DNA of 64,000 nt from RUG369 sp050949645 (GCA_050949645.1 JBMNGC010000001.1:496001-560000); one strand, 5' to 3'; numbered from the stretch's first letter, positions 20,934-30,285 are shown. Notes: generated by a model not told the origin, from the sequence alone. Numbers and translations are program-made.

Positions 20934-23105
20934 TCAGAGCTTTGGAGCTTGTCGGATCAGGATAGGCTCTTCCCAGTCTTCCTTCATTTGACGCGGCAGC
21001 GCGTAGACCTTGCCGTCTTTTGTTGAGAAACGGAGCGTTGAGATCGATTTTTTACGACCGTTGCCTTCGGCCCAGAAAGCGTAGAACTCAGGCGACGCGT
21101 CGATCGTACGTCTTGGAAAACATTGATTGACTTCGCTCTTCTCCGTCAGCTGGTACTCCTTTGACCAGGTTACGCCGTTATCGCGGCTGATCCATTGCGA
21201 AATTTCGCCGCCCGTGTTGTATGCCTGTGGACCGTCTTCAAAAGATCCGACGAGCCGCAGAACGCCAGACTCTGCCTCTTCCGTGTAGATCATTGCGTAT
21301 TCATAGTTGTTGTCGACCTCACAGACGGTCGAATAGAGCCAGTTTTCTCCGTCCCATCGTGCAACGCAGAAATAACGCGGTCCCATCTCCGGCCCGGATT
21401 CAAAGCCTTTGCTCGTAACGTACGCGACGATAGGTCGACCCTCAGCGTCGTAGGCGAGATCCACGATATAAACGTTGAGTTCCTCGCCCTCATAGTTACG
21501 GACCAGCGCAGGCGAATCGGAATTGAGAAGCGGTATTTCGAGAGGATCGCCTTCGATCGTACGCCAGGTTTTGCCGAAGTCGATCGACTCAATATAGTAG
21601 AGATTGGTACGCCAGTTGAGACCGACTCCTCGATTCCCCTTTGCAACTGCCGGGTGATAATTGAACGCCGAACCAATTTTGACGAACGGTTTGCCGTTCG
21701 GTTCTTTGCGGTCACGGTCGCAATAGACTCCGGTGTTTTGATAATGACCAATCTCCATGGCGGCGATAGGCGTCCATGCGCTCCAGTCGATTCCGTTTTC
21801 GCTTGTCATGAGGGCGATGATGCGTTGCGCCTTCGAGTCGGGATCAACGTCGGCGACAAGTCGCCGGTCATATGTTGTGAAGTAGGAGACAAAGCCGCAT
21901 TGAGGGACGTGTCGAACCTGAAGGTAAGAGAAGTTCGTCATCGGAACGCGCTTGCCGTTTTCAAGCTTCGTCGGTTCAACGAGCTCAAATTTTGAGACGT
22001 CGTAGGGACTTACGCTTTTGTGAATGAACGAGGGACGAGAGGTTCCGTGAGACGTTGAAAAGATCCAGATATACCCGTCCTCGTCGACTGCTATGACCGG
22101 GTTGTCATGCGCGTCGCTCGTCTTTTTGTCAAGGATAAGGGTTGGTCGCGAGACTTTGTGCGTTTTATGGTCGAAGACGCCGACCTCGTGCCAGAGTGTT
22201 TTTTCTTCGGGATCGAATCCCCCATAGCAGAAGAATGTCTTATCGACGTCAGGACGGTAGACAGAAAAAGGGTAGTGATTCGCCGGATAAGTTCCCAATC
22301 CCCCTGAGTATTTATACACATACTGATTGTCGAGCTTTTGATTGTAATACCAGACGCCACGGTATCCTGAATCGACCGTGTTGAGTAAAGGGTTCGCAAT
22401 AAACGAACGTTGTTCTGCGTTCAGAGCGCCGTCGTTGGAAGTTAGAGTTTTTCCATCCTCTGAAAGATCGTTGGGGTTCCAGCAGACGACCCTGTCTGCG
22501 GTGATAGAACTGGCGCCTGAACGGTAGATCACGTCGATTTCATCGTCCGAAAGCGCGCGGTTCCATAGAGCAAGATCGGTCATTTCTCCCTTGAAGGGAC
22601 GACCTCCATCAGCGGTTGCGGCGCCCACAAGAAGGTCGAGGCCGTCAAAGGAGTCCGCTGCGAGGGTCGTTGGCGACTTTTTTTCTCCTGCGAGTTTGCC
22701 GTCTGCGTAGATTCTGATCGTCGTGCCGTCATAGACGCCCGTATAATGTGTCCACACGCCTTCTTTCGGCGCAGGAGCGAGCGCATAGGCGTACTGATTC
22801 TTAGAACGGTCGTTTTCGACCAGCATTCTCACCGCGTTTTTATAAAGATAAAAAGTAAAGTACTGAGATGGTTCTCCAATTCCCAGGATTCCCTGAGATT
22901 GCTGCGGAGCGCTAGTCTTGACCCATGCGGCGGCAGTGAACTCAGGGAGTTCAATTTCACCTTTAGGAAGCTGAAGAGAAAAAGAAAAGTTTCCGGTGAA
23001 GACAATTCCTTTATTGGGATCTTCCTGCGGAAAACAGGTTGACGTTAGAAGCGTTACGAAGAGAAACGCAACAGAAAAGCAAAGGACGTGGAGATGTTTT
23101 ATCAT
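20934..23105 (-). CDS. Secreted LamG-like / BNR-4 repeat protein
   Basis: A 723-residue exported protein. The N-terminus has a signal peptide (MIKHLHVLCFSVAFLFV, cleavage near residue 25-30). Residues about 35-190 form a concanavalin/laminin G-like domain (FTAAAWVKT, YDGTTIRIYADGK, DLALWNRALSDDEI). The rest resembles the BNR-4 family of sialidase-fold beta-propellers (GYRGVWYYNQ, SDAHDNPVIAVDEDGYIW, RDNGVTW), which is linked to polysaccharide-active proteins. Substrate unknown. I set the start at ATG 23105 (GGAG 9 nt upstream); the frame is open upstream but that part is antisense-like sequence inside the next gene. It follows the Gfo/Idh oxidoreductase gene on the same strand with an 85-bp gap, so the pair is probably one catabolic unit. 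Confidence 0.82.
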   Translation of the reverse strand: MIKHLHVLCFSVAFLFVTLLTSTCFPQEDPNKGIVFTGNFSFSLQLPKGEIELPEFTAAAWVKTSAPQQSQGILGIGEPSQYFTFYLYKNAVRMLVENDRSKNQYAYALAPAPKEGVWTHYTGVYDGTTIRIYADGKLAGEKKSPTTLAADSFDGLDLLVGAATADGGRPFKGEMTDLALWNRALSDDEIDVIYRSGASSITADRVVCWNPNDLSEDGKTLTSNDGALNAEQRSFIANPLLNTVDSGYRGVWYYNQKLDNQYVYKYSGGLGTYPANHYPFSVYRPDVDKTFFCYGGFDPEEKTLWHEVGVFDHKTHKVSRPTLILDKKTSDAHDNPVIAVDEDGYIWIFSTSHGTSRPSFIHKSVSPYDVSKFELVEPTKLENGKRVPMTNFSYLQVRHVPQCGFVSYFTTYDRRLVADVDPDSKAQRIIALMTSENGIDWSAWTPIAAMEIGHYQNTGVYCDRDRKEPNGKPFVKIGSAFNYHPAVAKGNRGVGLNWRTNLYYIESIDFGKTWRTIEGDPLEIPLLNSDSPALVRNYEGEELNVYIVDLAYDAEGRPIVAYVTSKGFESGPEMGPRYFCVARWDGENWLYSTVCEVDNNYEYAMIYTEEAESGVLRLVGSFEDGPQAYNTGGEISQWISRDNGVTWSKEYQLTEKSEVNQCFPRRTIDASPEFYAFWAEGNGRKKSISTLRFSTKDGKVYALPRQMKEDWEEPILIRQAPKL

Positions 23106-23190
23106 ATTGCATTTCTCCAAGAAGACGCGCGGGCGTCGACGCCGATTCTCGTGCGCCGACGCCCTTGAGTTGCATGCGTGCGTTAGAAGC

Positions 23191-24477
23191 TTATGCTTCA
23201 GGGATTTCGTAGCCCTTGCGACGCGGCCGATCAACGTACGTATTGGCTTCGTCGTCGCCGATGAAGAGTTCCTTATCTGGATCCCAGCGCAACGGACGGT
23301 TGAGAATGCGGGTGATATTGACGAGATGGCAGACGGAGACGCTGCGATGTCCAATTTCGACGTCGGCATTCGGGCGTTCTCGCGTGGCCATGCAATCGAA
23401 GAAGTTTTCGATATGGGGCCGCGCAATCCAGGTCGGTCCCTCTGGCGGATCGGGTTCCGGCGCGTCGGCAATAAGCTCTTCAGGGTTGGCTTTAAGGTTG
23501 TTGCGGTTGATCTCAAGGTTACCCTTCTCGCAACGGAAGATCGCGCCTCCCATCGGGGCTTTGCCATACTCCAGATCGAAATGAACTTCGGCGCCATTAG
23601 CGTACTTGATTGCTACTTTTCCATCGCCACCGGGCATTGGCGCCAAGGCGACGGGGCCCGTTTCGCTCGCGCCCACAGCCCACTGGATCTGGTCGACTCC
23701 ATGGGCGCCCCAGTTTGTCATTTCACCACCGGCGTATTCGCGCCAACCCATCCATCCCAGGAGCATTGAGTTGAATTTCCGATATTCTGTCGGTCCCTGC
23801 CATGCGTCCCAGTTAAGTCCTTCAGGGATAGGCTGTTCTTCGTATTCGTCGGGAATGGGGTTGCAGAAGGGATAATTGCACGCTTGAATAAGCTTGATTT
23901 TGCCGAGCTGGCCTTCGCGGACGAGTCGGCATCCGTATTCGTTGAGCCGCATCGAGCGCTGCTGGGAACCAACCTGAAGAATCTGCTTGGATTTGCGAAC
24001 GATATTAACGAGCTGCCGACCTTCGGCAATATACGTTGTCAGCGCCTTTTCCGCATAGACGTCAAGTTCTGCGAGGATAGCATGGGCCGCAGCGATCGTG
24101 CGGCAGTGATCTTGCGTAATGACGAACGCGGCGTCGAGCTTCTCATTTTCGAAGAGTTCGACGTCGGAATCATACATGTTCCAACTTTCGCCGTCTTTAA
24201 TCAGACCGGAGTTCTTCTTTTCGTTGACACAGTCTATCATCTTCTGACGCCAGAAGTCAGAGACGGCGACAATCCTGGCGCGTTCTTGCGGGATATGCTC
24301 CATGAGCTGACGAGCGCGACCGCCCGTGCCAACGAAACCGACGATAATGCGATCGTTGGCTCCAACCGCGTCTGGCGAAGCGAGCGCTGAACGAGGAATC
24401 AACGCTGGAACGGCAAAGGCCCCCAGCAATGCGCCTGACGTCTGCTTCAGAAAAGTTCTTCGTGTATTTTTCATCAT
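23191..24477 (-). CDS. Tat-exported Gfo/Idh/MocA family oxidoreductase
   Basis: An NAD(P)-dependent sugar oxidoreductase-type protein with an N-terminal twin-arginine signal (NTRRTFLKQTSGALLG). The Rossmann glycine motif GFVGTGGRARQLM is near residue 48, and the EKALT segment corresponds to the family EKP motif with Ala for Pro. GGEMTNWGAHGVDQIQW carries the conserved C-terminal-domain histidine. Length is 428 residues. Such Tat-exported Gfo/Idh proteins are abundant in planctomycetes, usually near sulfatases or glycan-active enzymes, and here the LamG/BNR protein is next downstream. The start could be 24477 or the second Met at 24474. The exact reaction is not predictable. Confidence 0.88.
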   Translation of the reverse strand: MMKNTRRTFLKQTSGALLGAFAVPALIPRSALASPDAVGANDRIIVGFVGTGGRARQLMEHIPQERARIVAVSDFWRQKMIDCVNEKKNSGLIKDGESWNMYDSDVELFENEKLDAAFVITQDHCRTIAAAHAILAELDVYAEKALTTYIAEGRQLVNIVRKSKQILQVGSQQRSMRLNEYGCRLVREGQLGKIKLIQACNYPFCNPIPDEYEEQPIPEGLNWDAWQGPTEYRKFNSMLLGWMGWREYAGGEMTNWGAHGVDQIQWAVGASETGPVALAPMPGGDGKVAIKYANGAEVHFDLEYGKAPMGGAIFRCEKGNLEINRNNLKANPEELIADAPEPDPPEGPTWIARPHIENFFDCMATRERPNADVEIGHRSVSVCHLVNITRILNRPLRWDPDKELFIGDDEANTYVDRPRRKGYEIPEA

Positions 24478-24636
24478 TTGTCCCCAGAGTAAATGAGCTG
24501 TCGGATGGCGTTATGGACGTCGAGAATTCGTTGCGCAAAAGTAATGACGCCGCCGATATAAGTTCGGAGACGTCGCGTCGCGTTCTGCGCACGACTAGAG
24601 TATATCCATGTGAAAACCGAAAGTCAGAATGTGGGA

Positions 24637-25545
24637 CTAATAATGCGATAAACTTGAAGAAAATGCGATCGATACGATAGTTTTTTCTCGATTTTCACGT
24701 TTCGCGACAATTCTAGAAACGGCGGCAAGGTTTGCGCCCGTTGAAATTCCGCAAACGAGTCCCTCTGTTTCTGCAAGTTTTCGCGACCACAGGGCTGCTT
24801 CTTCCGTCGTGACCGTTTCGATGTTTGTCGGAAGATTTCGGTCGAAGACATTGGAAACGAATCCCGGACCAAGCCCGACGATCCCGTGGGCGCCAGGTTT
24901 GCCTCCCGAGAGGATAGCGCACTCCTTTGGTTCGACGGCGACGAGCTCGATTCCCGACCGTCGTCGTCGCAGATACCGTCCGATTCCTGTGAACGTTCCC
25001 CCTGAACCGACGCCAGCGACAAACGTGTCGATCCGGCCCTGAGTCGCGTTCCAAATTTCAGGGCCGGTTGTTACTTCGTGAGCGCCAGGATTGGCAGGGT
25101 TGTCAAAGAGATTCGGGGACCAGACGTTTGGTTCTGACGCGGCTTTTTGCGCTTCGCGTAGAGCGCCAGACATTCCCTTGCGTTTAGGTGTAAATTCGAG
25201 TTTCGTTCCGAGCGCGCGAAATGTTTCGAGTCGGTCGGCGTGGCTTCCCTCGGGCGCAAAAAGCGTCAGTCGAAGACCGCGCATTGCAGTGGCGGCGGCA
25301 AGCGCAAATCCTGCGGCGCCACTGGACGCCTCGACGATTCGAGAATTGGAAGCAACTAACCCAAGTTCGATGGCTGCGTCAAGCATAAAGCAGACGACGC
25401 GATCCTTTGAACCACCGGTCGGTCCGGCAGTCTCTAGTTTGAGCAGGACTTTTGCCTGTTCCGGTGGAAAAAGCCTTCGCAGTTCGACAATTGGCGAGCG
25501 ATAGGAGGTTAGGCCGACAGTTGAAAGGATCGCGTTTCTATTCAT
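24637..25545 (-). CDS. Cysteine synthase-like PLP-dependent enzyme
   Basis: Fold-type II PLP enzyme of the O-acetylserine sulfhydrylase/cystathionine beta-synthase family. The PLP lysine is K47 in TGGSKDR. The phosphate-binding loop GVGSGGTFTG and the C-terminal GISTGANLAAV are present. The substrate loop, TSGNTG in true cysteine synthases, reads SSGAAG here, so the Asn that contacts PLP is replaced by Ala, and the C-terminus (SIAFSSSLSHY) departs from the usual DSGERYL. It is therefore a family member of uncertain activity: possibly a variant sulfhydrylase or a beta-replacing enzyme for another amino acid. Length is 302 residues. The start ATG 25545 has no strong ribosome binding site. Confidence 0.8.
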   Translation of the reverse strand: MNRNAILSTVGLTSYRSPIVELRRLFPPEQAKVLLKLETAGPTGGSKDRVVCFMLDAAIELGLVASNSRIVEASSGAAGFALAAATAMRGLRLTLFAPEGSHADRLETFRALGTKLEFTPKRKGMSGALREAQKAASEPNVWSPNLFDNPANPGAHEVTTGPEIWNATQGRIDTFVAGVGSGGTFTGIGRYLRRRRSGIELVAVEPKECAILSGGKPGAHGIVGLGPGFVSNVFDRNLPTNIETVTTEEAALWSRKLAETEGLVCGISTGANLAAVSRIVAKRENREKTIVSIAFSSSLSHY

Positions 25546-25898
25546 ATGTTTCTGTGAGACAAGAGTTGAACGCGCGCAAGCTCTACGAGAAGCGGAACGC
25601 GCCCGCGACTGATTTTATCCTGACAGAAAAGTTGCGTCAACGATTGCGGGAATGAATACGCTTTTAATTGCGGTCTTAAGGCTGGTCGTGTAAGACGATA
25701 TTTCTATAGATAATGCTTCCTTCCCCCTAGAAAGAAGAAGGGGCTCATATACAATGTCTGAGAATTAGCGAAGTTACGCTATCGCCCGTCGTTTGCGTTA
25801 GAAGAGTCTCGGATCAAATCGAGACTTCAGGTTTTAACTCTTCCATTTCTTTGAAGAGCGCGACGGCGGATTGAGGACAGGTAGAAAGAGAGTGCGTC
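25546..25898. other. Intergenic region before lysC
   Basis: 353 bp without a convincing gene. It holds small hairpins: TAGCG-AAGTTA-CGCTA (about 25767-25782) and AGTCTCG-GATCAAAT-CGAGACT (25805-25826), the latter close to the lysC start. No T run follows immediately, so I do not call a terminator or attenuator. I see no recognisable lysine riboswitch. Confidence 0.4.
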
Positions 25899-27692
25899 AT
25901 GGCGTTGATCGTACAGAAGTTTGGCGGGACAAGCGTTGCCGATACCCAAAAAATTTTGGCGGCCGCCCGTAAAGCGATCCGTGAAAGTAGAGCTGGAAAT
26001 CAGGTCGTCATGGTTGTGAGCGCGATGGGTAAACAGACGGATCATTTGATTGATCTGGCTAAAGAACTTAGCGATCGCCCCAACACGCGCGAGATGGACA
26101 TGCTCCTTTCTACGGGCGAACAAGTTACGATTGCGCTTATGGCGATCGCGCTCGAATCGCTTGGCTACGAGGCTGTGAGCTTCACCGGCGCGCAGATCGG
26201 CATCCGCACGGATGGAATGTACAACAAGGCTCGTATTCGTTCCATTTCGACCGAACGCATGAAACGCGCGCTTGACGAAGGTAAGATCGTCATCGCGGCA
26301 GGCTTTCAGGGCATTGACGACGATTTGAATATCACGACGCTCGGCCGCGGCGGCAGCGATACGACTGCTGTGGCGCTGGCGGCGGTCCTTCAAGCGGACC
26401 GTTGCGACATCTATACCGACGTCGACGGCGTCTATACGACCGATCCGCGTATTGTGCCGGAGGCGCGGCGCGTTGATCGCATCAGCTACGACGAGATGCT
26501 TGAGCTTGCGAGCATGGGCTCTGGCGTCATGCACAGTCGTTCGATTGAATTTGCGAAAAAATTTGGCGTTCTGGTCCATGTTCGCAGTAGTTTTAGCGAC
26601 AATCCCGGCACGCTGATCGGTCCTAATCCTGAGCGTGAGGACGCGCCGGTGTGCGGCGTTGCGCTCGCGAGGAATGAGACGCGTATTTCCGTCTATGGCG
26701 TTCCTGACAAGCCCGGGGTTGCGATGAAGCTCTTCTCGGATCTTGCCGACGCGAAAATTCCAACCGACCTGATCGCTCAGAACTCCAGCGAGGACGGCAA
26801 GACTGACGTTTCGTTCACCGTTAAAAGCGACGACGCAGCTAGCGCACGCGAAGTTATTGAGAAGGTTGTTGACGAGATCGGCGCCGAGAAGTTCGACGTC
26901 GCCGAGAAGGTCGCTAAGGTCTCAGTCGTTGGTCTAGGAATGCTCAGTCAGACGGGCGTCGCTCAACGGATGTTCCACGCAATTTTCGAATGCGGCGTCA
27001 ATATTCAAATGATTGCGACGAGCGATATTAAGATCGCAGCGCTTGTCGACCGCGACGACGGAGTCAAGGCGTTGCGCGCCGCGCACGCGGCGTTCGAGCT
27101 TGACGTGGAGCCAACGGACGCTGAACGCGCGGCTCGCGAGGACGTCGCCGCAGAGCCGGTTGATTTCGACAACGGCGTTTCCGCGCACCTAGTCTCGCAT
27201 CTTACTGGGGCAGGGATGGAAGACGTCGTGGTCGAATCGGTCGAGCTCGATGAGAAACAGGCGCGCGTTACGCTTTACGCGCTTCCTGACAGCCCGGGGC
27301 TTGCGGCAAAGGTCTTCGACCGCATCGCGGAAGGACGCGTGATCGTCGATATGATTGTCCAAAGCGTCGGACGAGGCAATCTTGCAAATATTACATTTAC
27401 GATTCCTCGTGAAGAGCTCGATTCCGTCGTCAAGATTGCCGAGGAGCTTTGCGCGACCTATGGTTGCAACGCGGAATACGATTCTCGCGCGGCAAAGCTT
27501 ACCGTACGCGGTTCGGGTTTGCGCAGCCATACCGGGCTTGCGTACCGCATGTTCCGCACGCTTGGTCAGGGCAACGTCAACGTGAGCGTTATCAGTCTCA
27601 GCGAACGTTGTGCCGCTGTCATTGTCGACGAGGCCCACGGCAAATCGGGCAGGGAAAGTCTCATCGCTGAGTTTTCCGAGGAGACTTTCTGA
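25899..27692 (+). CDS. lysC: Aspartate kinase with four ACT domains
   Basis: First step of the aspartate pathway (lysine, threonine, methionine, isoleucine): phosphorylates L-aspartate. The N-terminal kinase domain (residues 1-240) has VQKFGGTSVAD, LSTGEQV, GFQGIDDDLNITTLGRGGSDT and DVDGVYTTDPRIV. The C-terminal half contains two tandem ACT pairs (about 265-415 and 440-597), with two GLRSHTG/GMLSQTG-type ligand motifs. Ordinary monofunctional enzymes are about 400-410 residues; 597 with four ACT domains matches the type described in cyanobacteria and also found in planctomycetes. Feedback inhibition by lysine and/or threonine is expected from ACT domains, but the effector is not readable. cimA follows 140 bp downstream. 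Confidence 0.95.
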   Translation: MALIVQKFGGTSVADTQKILAAARKAIRESRAGNQVVMVVSAMGKQTDHLIDLAKELSDRPNTREMDMLLSTGEQVTIALMAIALESLGYEAVSFTGAQIGIRTDGMYNKARIRSISTERMKRALDEGKIVIAAGFQGIDDDLNITTLGRGGSDTTAVALAAVLQADRCDIYTDVDGVYTTDPRIVPEARRVDRISYDEMLELASMGSGVMHSRSIEFAKKFGVLVHVRSSFSDNPGTLIGPNPEREDAPVCGVALARNETRISVYGVPDKPGVAMKLFSDLADAKIPTDLIAQNSSEDGKTDVSFTVKSDDAASAREVIEKVVDEIGAEKFDVAEKVAKVSVVGLGMLSQTGVAQRMFHAIFECGVNIQMIATSDIKIAALVDRDDGVKALRAAHAAFELDVEPTDAERAAREDVAAEPVDFDNGVSAHLVSHLTGAGMEDVVVESVELDEKQARVTLYALPDSPGLAAKVFDRIAEGRVIVDMIVQSVGRGNLANITFTIPREELDSVVKIAEELCATYGCNAEYDSRAAKLTVRGSGLRSHTGLAYRMFRTLGQGNVNVSVISLSERCAAVIVDEAHGKSGRESLIAEFSEETF

Positions 27693-27832
27693 CGTCGTCA
27701 TTTGAAGTTGCGTTATCGCTCCCTTGCCCGCGACAACCGACGCGCTCGTTGCCTCCTCTGACAGACGAGGAACCGACGCGTCGGTCTGACGATGGGTTTC
27801 TTCTAGACTCCGGTTCTTTTTAGGTACAAACG

Positions 27833-29464
27833 ATGTCTCCTATTCGTATTGCGCTTTATGACTCCACGTTGCGCGATGGGGCGCAGACTGAAGGCGTTGC
27901 GTTTTCACTCAACGACAAACTCTCGGCGACGATGCGACTCGACGACCTTGGGATCGATTACGTCGAAGGCGGATATCCCGCGTCGAATGAAAAAGACAAG
28001 AGCTACTTTGAGGAAGTGGCGCGCCGTTCCTTCAATAATACTCAAATCTGCGCGTTCGGCATGACGCGCCGCAAGGGGGTGACGCCTTCTGAAGACGCGG
28101 GGCTTTTGCAACTCGTTAATTCGAGCGCTCCGATCTTGACGATCGTCGGAAAATCGTCGCTATTTCAGGCAACTGAGGTGCTGCGCGTCGCTCCGGAAGA
28201 AAATCTTGCGATGATCGACGAGACGATTCGTTATGCGCTCGAGTCGGGTAAACGCGTCTTCTTTGATGCGGAACATTTCTTCGACGGCTTGAAATACGAC
28301 GCCTCATACGCGCTTGAGACGCTTCGCGTTGCGACATGCGCGGGCGCGGAAACAGTCGTCCTGTGCGATACTAACGGCGGGTCGATTCCTGATGAAATTG
28401 CGGACGCGACGCGTCAGGCGGTCGCGGCGGTTAAGACGATTTCAGAAGCTACAGAGATTGGAATCCACGCTCATAACGATTGCGGACTGGCGGTCGCGAA
28501 TACGCTTGCGGCGATCGATTCTGGCGCGACGATGGCTCAGGGGACGATCAACGGTGTAGGCGAACGTTGCGGAAACGCAGATTTGCTTGTGATCGCAGCA
28601 AACCTTGCGCTTAAGAAGAACGGACGCTACGACGTTCTCAAACCTGGTTCAATCGAGCGACTTACGGCAACGTCGCGATTTTTCTACGATCTAACAAACC
28701 TCAACCCTATTCCGGGTCAGCCCTTTGTTGGAAAGAGCGCGTTTGCGCATAAGGCTGGGATGCACGTGAGCGGGATCAATAGGATTCCGTCGTCGTACGA
28801 GCATATCGCGCCGGAGTTGGTTGGAAACGAACGGCGGATCCTCGTCAGCGAACTTTCCGGAAAATCAAATATCATCGCGTACGCCAACAAATACCATCTC
28901 GGCGACGATAGTTCGTTGTCCCCCGAAATGGTGCAAAAGATACTCGATGAGATCTCGAAGAAGGAAAGTCAGGGCTACCAGTACGAAGCAGCCGAAGGTT
29001 CCTTTAAGTTACTCGTCAACAAACTCAAAGGTGAATTTTCCCCAAGTTTTCACAGGATCAACTATCAGACAAGCGTTCTCGTCAATGTTATCAACGACGA
29101 GTCTGAGGAAGCGTACAACGCAACGGTAGCGACTGTAAAACTCAGTGTTGGTCAACATGGCGAGATACGTCACGAGGTCGCTGAAGGCGACGGTCCTGTC
29201 GACGCGCTCAACAATGCGTTGCGCAAAGCCTTGCAACCGATCTACCCGGAGCTTGACGAAATGAAGCTCGTCGACTATAAGGTTCGCGTTTTGAATTCCG
29301 ACGCGGGAACCGCGGCGACGACCCGCGTTATTATCGAGAGTCGCGACAGCGAGGAACTCTGGAGGACTGTCGGCGTGAACGAGAACGTCGTCGAGGCCAG
29401 CTGGATCGCTCTTTGCGACAGTTTCGAGTATAAGCTTTCCAAAGCGGTTCAAGCTAAGCAATAA
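27833..29464 (+). CDS. cimA: (R)-citramalate synthase
   Basis: Condenses pyruvate with acetyl-CoA to citramalate, giving a threonine-independent route to 2-oxobutyrate for isoleucine. It is a DRE-TIM enzyme: YDSTLRDGAQTEGV at the N-terminus, VVLCDTNGGSIP, metal ligands in GIHAHNDCGLAVAN and GTINGVGERCGNADL, then FVGKSAFAHKAGMHVSG. A C-terminal LeuA-type regulatory domain covers about residues 400-535. The 543-residue length and EGVAFS/RCGNADL pattern favour CimA over 2-isopropylmalate synthase or homocitrate synthase. The lysC-cimA spacer contains a 14-bp perfect palindrome ACCGACGCGTCGGT (27772-27785), a possible operator. Confidence 0.92.
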   Translation: MSPIRIALYDSTLRDGAQTEGVAFSLNDKLSATMRLDDLGIDYVEGGYPASNEKDKSYFEEVARRSFNNTQICAFGMTRRKGVTPSEDAGLLQLVNSSAPILTIVGKSSLFQATEVLRVAPEENLAMIDETIRYALESGKRVFFDAEHFFDGLKYDASYALETLRVATCAGAETVVLCDTNGGSIPDEIADATRQAVAAVKTISEATEIGIHAHNDCGLAVANTLAAIDSGATMAQGTINGVGERCGNADLLVIAANLALKKNGRYDVLKPGSIERLTATSRFFYDLTNLNPIPGQPFVGKSAFAHKAGMHVSGINRIPSSYEHIAPELVGNERRILVSELSGKSNIIAYANKYHLGDDSSLSPEMVQKILDEISKKESQGYQYEAAEGSFKLLVNKLKGEFSPSFHRINYQTSVLVNVINDESEEAYNATVATVKLSVGQHGEIRHEVAEGDGPVDALNNALRKALQPIYPELDEMKLVDYKVRVLNSDAGTAATTRVIIESRDSEELWRTVGVNENVVEASWIALCDSFEYKLSKAVQAKQ

Positions 29465-29949
29465 GGCGTCTTTCCGACGCTGTTAAGAAGGGACGTACAG
29501 GTAGCGCGATAGCGTTCTTTTCAGGAGATCGCAATGCGTTATCGGCGTCCTTTCTTTGTTTAATATCTCTTTAATCTTTCCAAAATCTCCCGCTTTTCTG
29601 AAGGTGGCGTCTGCTCCCTCTTCATCATGGTCTTTTGGATGATGAACACGAAATTTAAATGGATTGCTAGGACACTTAGATTCCAAAAAAAAAGAATAAT
29701 AGTTTTCTCTTTCATTGTCCACAAAACTATATGATAGACGATGGGTTCTGGATTCTACCTAAAATATCAGAATAGGGGCAGGAAAAGCATTAACTTTCGA
29801 ACTTAGTGAGTTTGCACGACTTGTTAGGAGGAAGAAGAGAAAAAGAAAAATGTCCAGGATGCCAAGGCGTATCCTGAACAAGACGTCAATTCAAATCCAA
29901 AATCCGCAGTCAAGAAAAAAAGAAGGACCGCGTCGGGCGAAATTTCGAG
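29465..29949. other. Gene-poor interval between cimA and the tRNA-Lys cluster
   Basis: 485 bp. A minus-strand frame at 29483-29722 could encode 79 residues (VDNERENYYSFFLES...), starting with GTG and lacking a ribosome binding site. It is AT-richer than the neighbours and may be a gene remnant, but I cannot support it as a gene. GCGTC-TTTCC-GACGC (about 29466-29481) is a weak hairpin after cimA. Confidence 0.35.
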
Positions 29950-30023
29950 TACCTCCAGAGGGACTTGAACCCACGACCTACGGATTAAGAGTCCGTTGCT
30001 CTAGCCAACTGAGCTATAGAGGC
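29950..30023 (-). tRNA. tRNA-Lys (anticodon CUU), copy 3 in transcription order
   Basis: Cloverleaf with acceptor GCCTCTA/TGGAGGT (G-U wobbles), D-stem GCTC/GAGC, anticodon stem ACGGA/TCCGT around CTCTTAA (anticodon CTT), and T-loop TTCAAGT. No CCA is encoded. It is identical to the two copies to its right. Confidence 0.95.
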
Positions 30024-30057
30024 ATATTAACCAAAAAACGCAAACTACAGCGTTTAG

Positions 30058-30131
30058 TACCTCCAGAGGGACTTGAACCCACGACCTACGGATTAAGAGT
30101 CCGTTGCTCTAGCCAACTGAGCTATAGAGGC
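30058..30131 (-). tRNA. tRNA-Lys (anticodon CUU), copy 2
   Basis: Sequence identical to 29950-30023, displaced by exactly 108 bp. The 34-bp spacers on both sides are almost identical and contain the hairpin AAACGC-AAACTACA-GCGTTT, a possible processing element between the tRNAs. Confidence 0.95.
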
Positions 30132-30165
30132 ATGTGAACCGAAAAACGCAAACTACAGCGTTTAG

Positions 30166-30239
30166 TACCTCCAGAGGGACTTGAACCCACGACCTACGGA
30201 TTAAGAGTCCGTTGCTCTAGCCAACTGAGCTATAGAGGC
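30166..30239 (-). tRNA. tRNA-Lys (anticodon CUU), copy 1
   Basis: First tRNA in the direction of transcription, again identical and 108 bp from the next. A promoter lies 47 bp upstream on the minus strand. Confidence 0.95.
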
Positions 30240-30285
30240 ATGTGAATGCGCCGGCGACAACCGCCTAAACGCAAACGCTCGTCAC

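Larger units (their letters stand above)
29950..30239 (-). repeat. 108-bp tandem repeat carrying the three tRNA-Lys genes
   Basis: The unit is a 74-bp tRNA plus a 34-bp spacer, repeated with starts at 29950, 30058 and 30166. The spacers differ at only a few positions, for example atattaacc versus atgtgaacc. The exact period and near identity indicate recent duplication or ongoing homogenisation. Confidence 0.92.

Noticed and set aside
23106..23597. N-terminal extension of the LamG/BNR protein by 164 residues
   Set aside because: This stretch overlaps the Gfo/Idh gene in another frame and reads as arginine/serine-rich shadow sequence; the signal peptide and ribosome binding site mark the true start at 23105.
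25656..25898. Lysine riboswitch before lysC
   Set aside because: Only small hairpins are visible; the interval is short and I cannot find the multi-helix core or a terminator.
29850..30240. Possible CRISPR-like array with regular spacing
   Set aside because: The repeated 74-bp unit folds as tRNA-Lys and the spacers are themselves nearly identical, unlike CRISPR spacers.
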